Assembly (NCBI GenBank): GCA_002401965.1
Contig: NVUR01000029.1
Location: 1-33,590 of the forward strand
DNA: 33,590 nucleotides
From: Alphaproteobacteria bacterium
Lineage (GTDB): Bacteria > Pseudomonadota > Alphaproteobacteria > Micavibrionales > Micavibrionaceae
Direction: 5' to 3'
Under the pieces are notes generated by a model. It saw nothing but the letters and a program-made list of their open reading frames with translations. It made no database searches and was not told the DNA's origin. Below are positions 33,498 to 33,590 of this stretch, piece by piece (within the stretch, counting starts at the first letter, position 1; every line of letters starts with the position of its first letter). The position numbers and the translations under genes were made by a program.

Positions 33498-33590
33498 TGG
33501 TCCCAGAAATTCGGACAGTATGTTAAGTTCTCATATTCGGCCTAAGGAGGGTCAACAATATGAGTAAAGTACGCAGGAACCATCCAGCAA
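33498..33590 (+). mobile_element. left end of an IS3-like insertion sequence (cut by the window edge)
   Basis: The terminal-repeat-like segment TGGTCCCAGAAATTCGGACA begins at 33498, about 60 bp before an ATG with a perfect AAGGAGG ribosome site. That layout and the encoded MSKVRRNHPA are typical of the start of IS3-family elements. The right end is outside the window, so the target duplication cannot be checked. Confidence 0.65.
33560..33590 (+). CDS. start of an IS3-family transposase OrfA (partial)
   Basis: Only the first ten codons are present (MSKVRRNHPA), the usual beginning of an IS3-type OrfA helix-turn-helix protein. AAGGAGG lies 10 nt upstream. OrfA and OrfB of this family normally form a frameshifted DDE transposase. 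The call rests on the short N-terminus plus the flanking repeat-like end. Confidence 0.6.
   Translation, partial: MSKVRRNHPA

Noticed and set aside
1-33590. CRISPR arrays, prophage modules and known defence systems
   Set aside because: No regularly spaced repeats, phage structural genes or recognised defence operons were seen; the HNH and GIY-YIG genes stand alone.

Overview
The window looks like a chromosomal piece of an alphaproteobacterium with a moderate-to-low GC content (low to mid 40s percent by eye). Lineage clues are the comF / grxC / carbon-nitrogen hydrolase cluster beside an NDUFAF5-like methyltransferase, a short-form hisG, the UPF0262 - infA - maf - RNase E/G run followed by tRNA-Phe, and a CpdR-type response regulator. 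I cannot name the order. The right edge runs into the start of an IS3-like insertion sequence.

Layout. 1-5.2 kb: an unrecognised soluble protein with its own promoter, tRNA-Leu(CAA) with a cysteine hydrolase behind it, an ExoD-like membrane protein coupled to DsbB, two related small membrane proteins (one only 39 aa), an HNH endonuclease and a carboxylesterase. 5.2-9 kb: an orphan antitoxin-like XRE regulator that converges on a comF - grxC - nitrilase - metC series with overlapping genes. 9-13.3 kb: a rightward operon joined by 7-nt and 4-nt overlaps. It encodes an 897-aa methyltransferase fused to what I read as two degenerate Nudix folds, an NDUFAF5-like methyltransferase with an eroded SAM motif, and glyoxalase II. 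14-15.6 kb: an isolated 530-aa HExxH protein with two tandem repeats and a Gln-rich tail. 15.9-19.5 kb: hisG, UPF0262, infA, maf and RNase E/G, where a 12-bp inverted repeat folds over the RNase start codon, then tRNA-Phe(GAA).

19.7-33.6 kb: a cation diffusion facilitator, a large secreted FecR/cadherin/RTX-like protein, glpD-glpK (glycerol use), an orphan YjbH-type outer-membrane protein, rluD, a secreted beta-propeller-like protein divergent from a GT4 glycosyltransferase, cpdR, a GIY-YIG protein and the IS3-like end. The right half is rich in envelope and secreted proteins, while the middle is housekeeping (histidine synthesis, translation initiation, RNA decay, pseudouridylation).

The best candidates for something undescribed are the methyltransferase/double-Nudix fusion, the HExxH repeat protein, the 39-aa membrane protein paired with its larger relative, and the RNase E/G leader.
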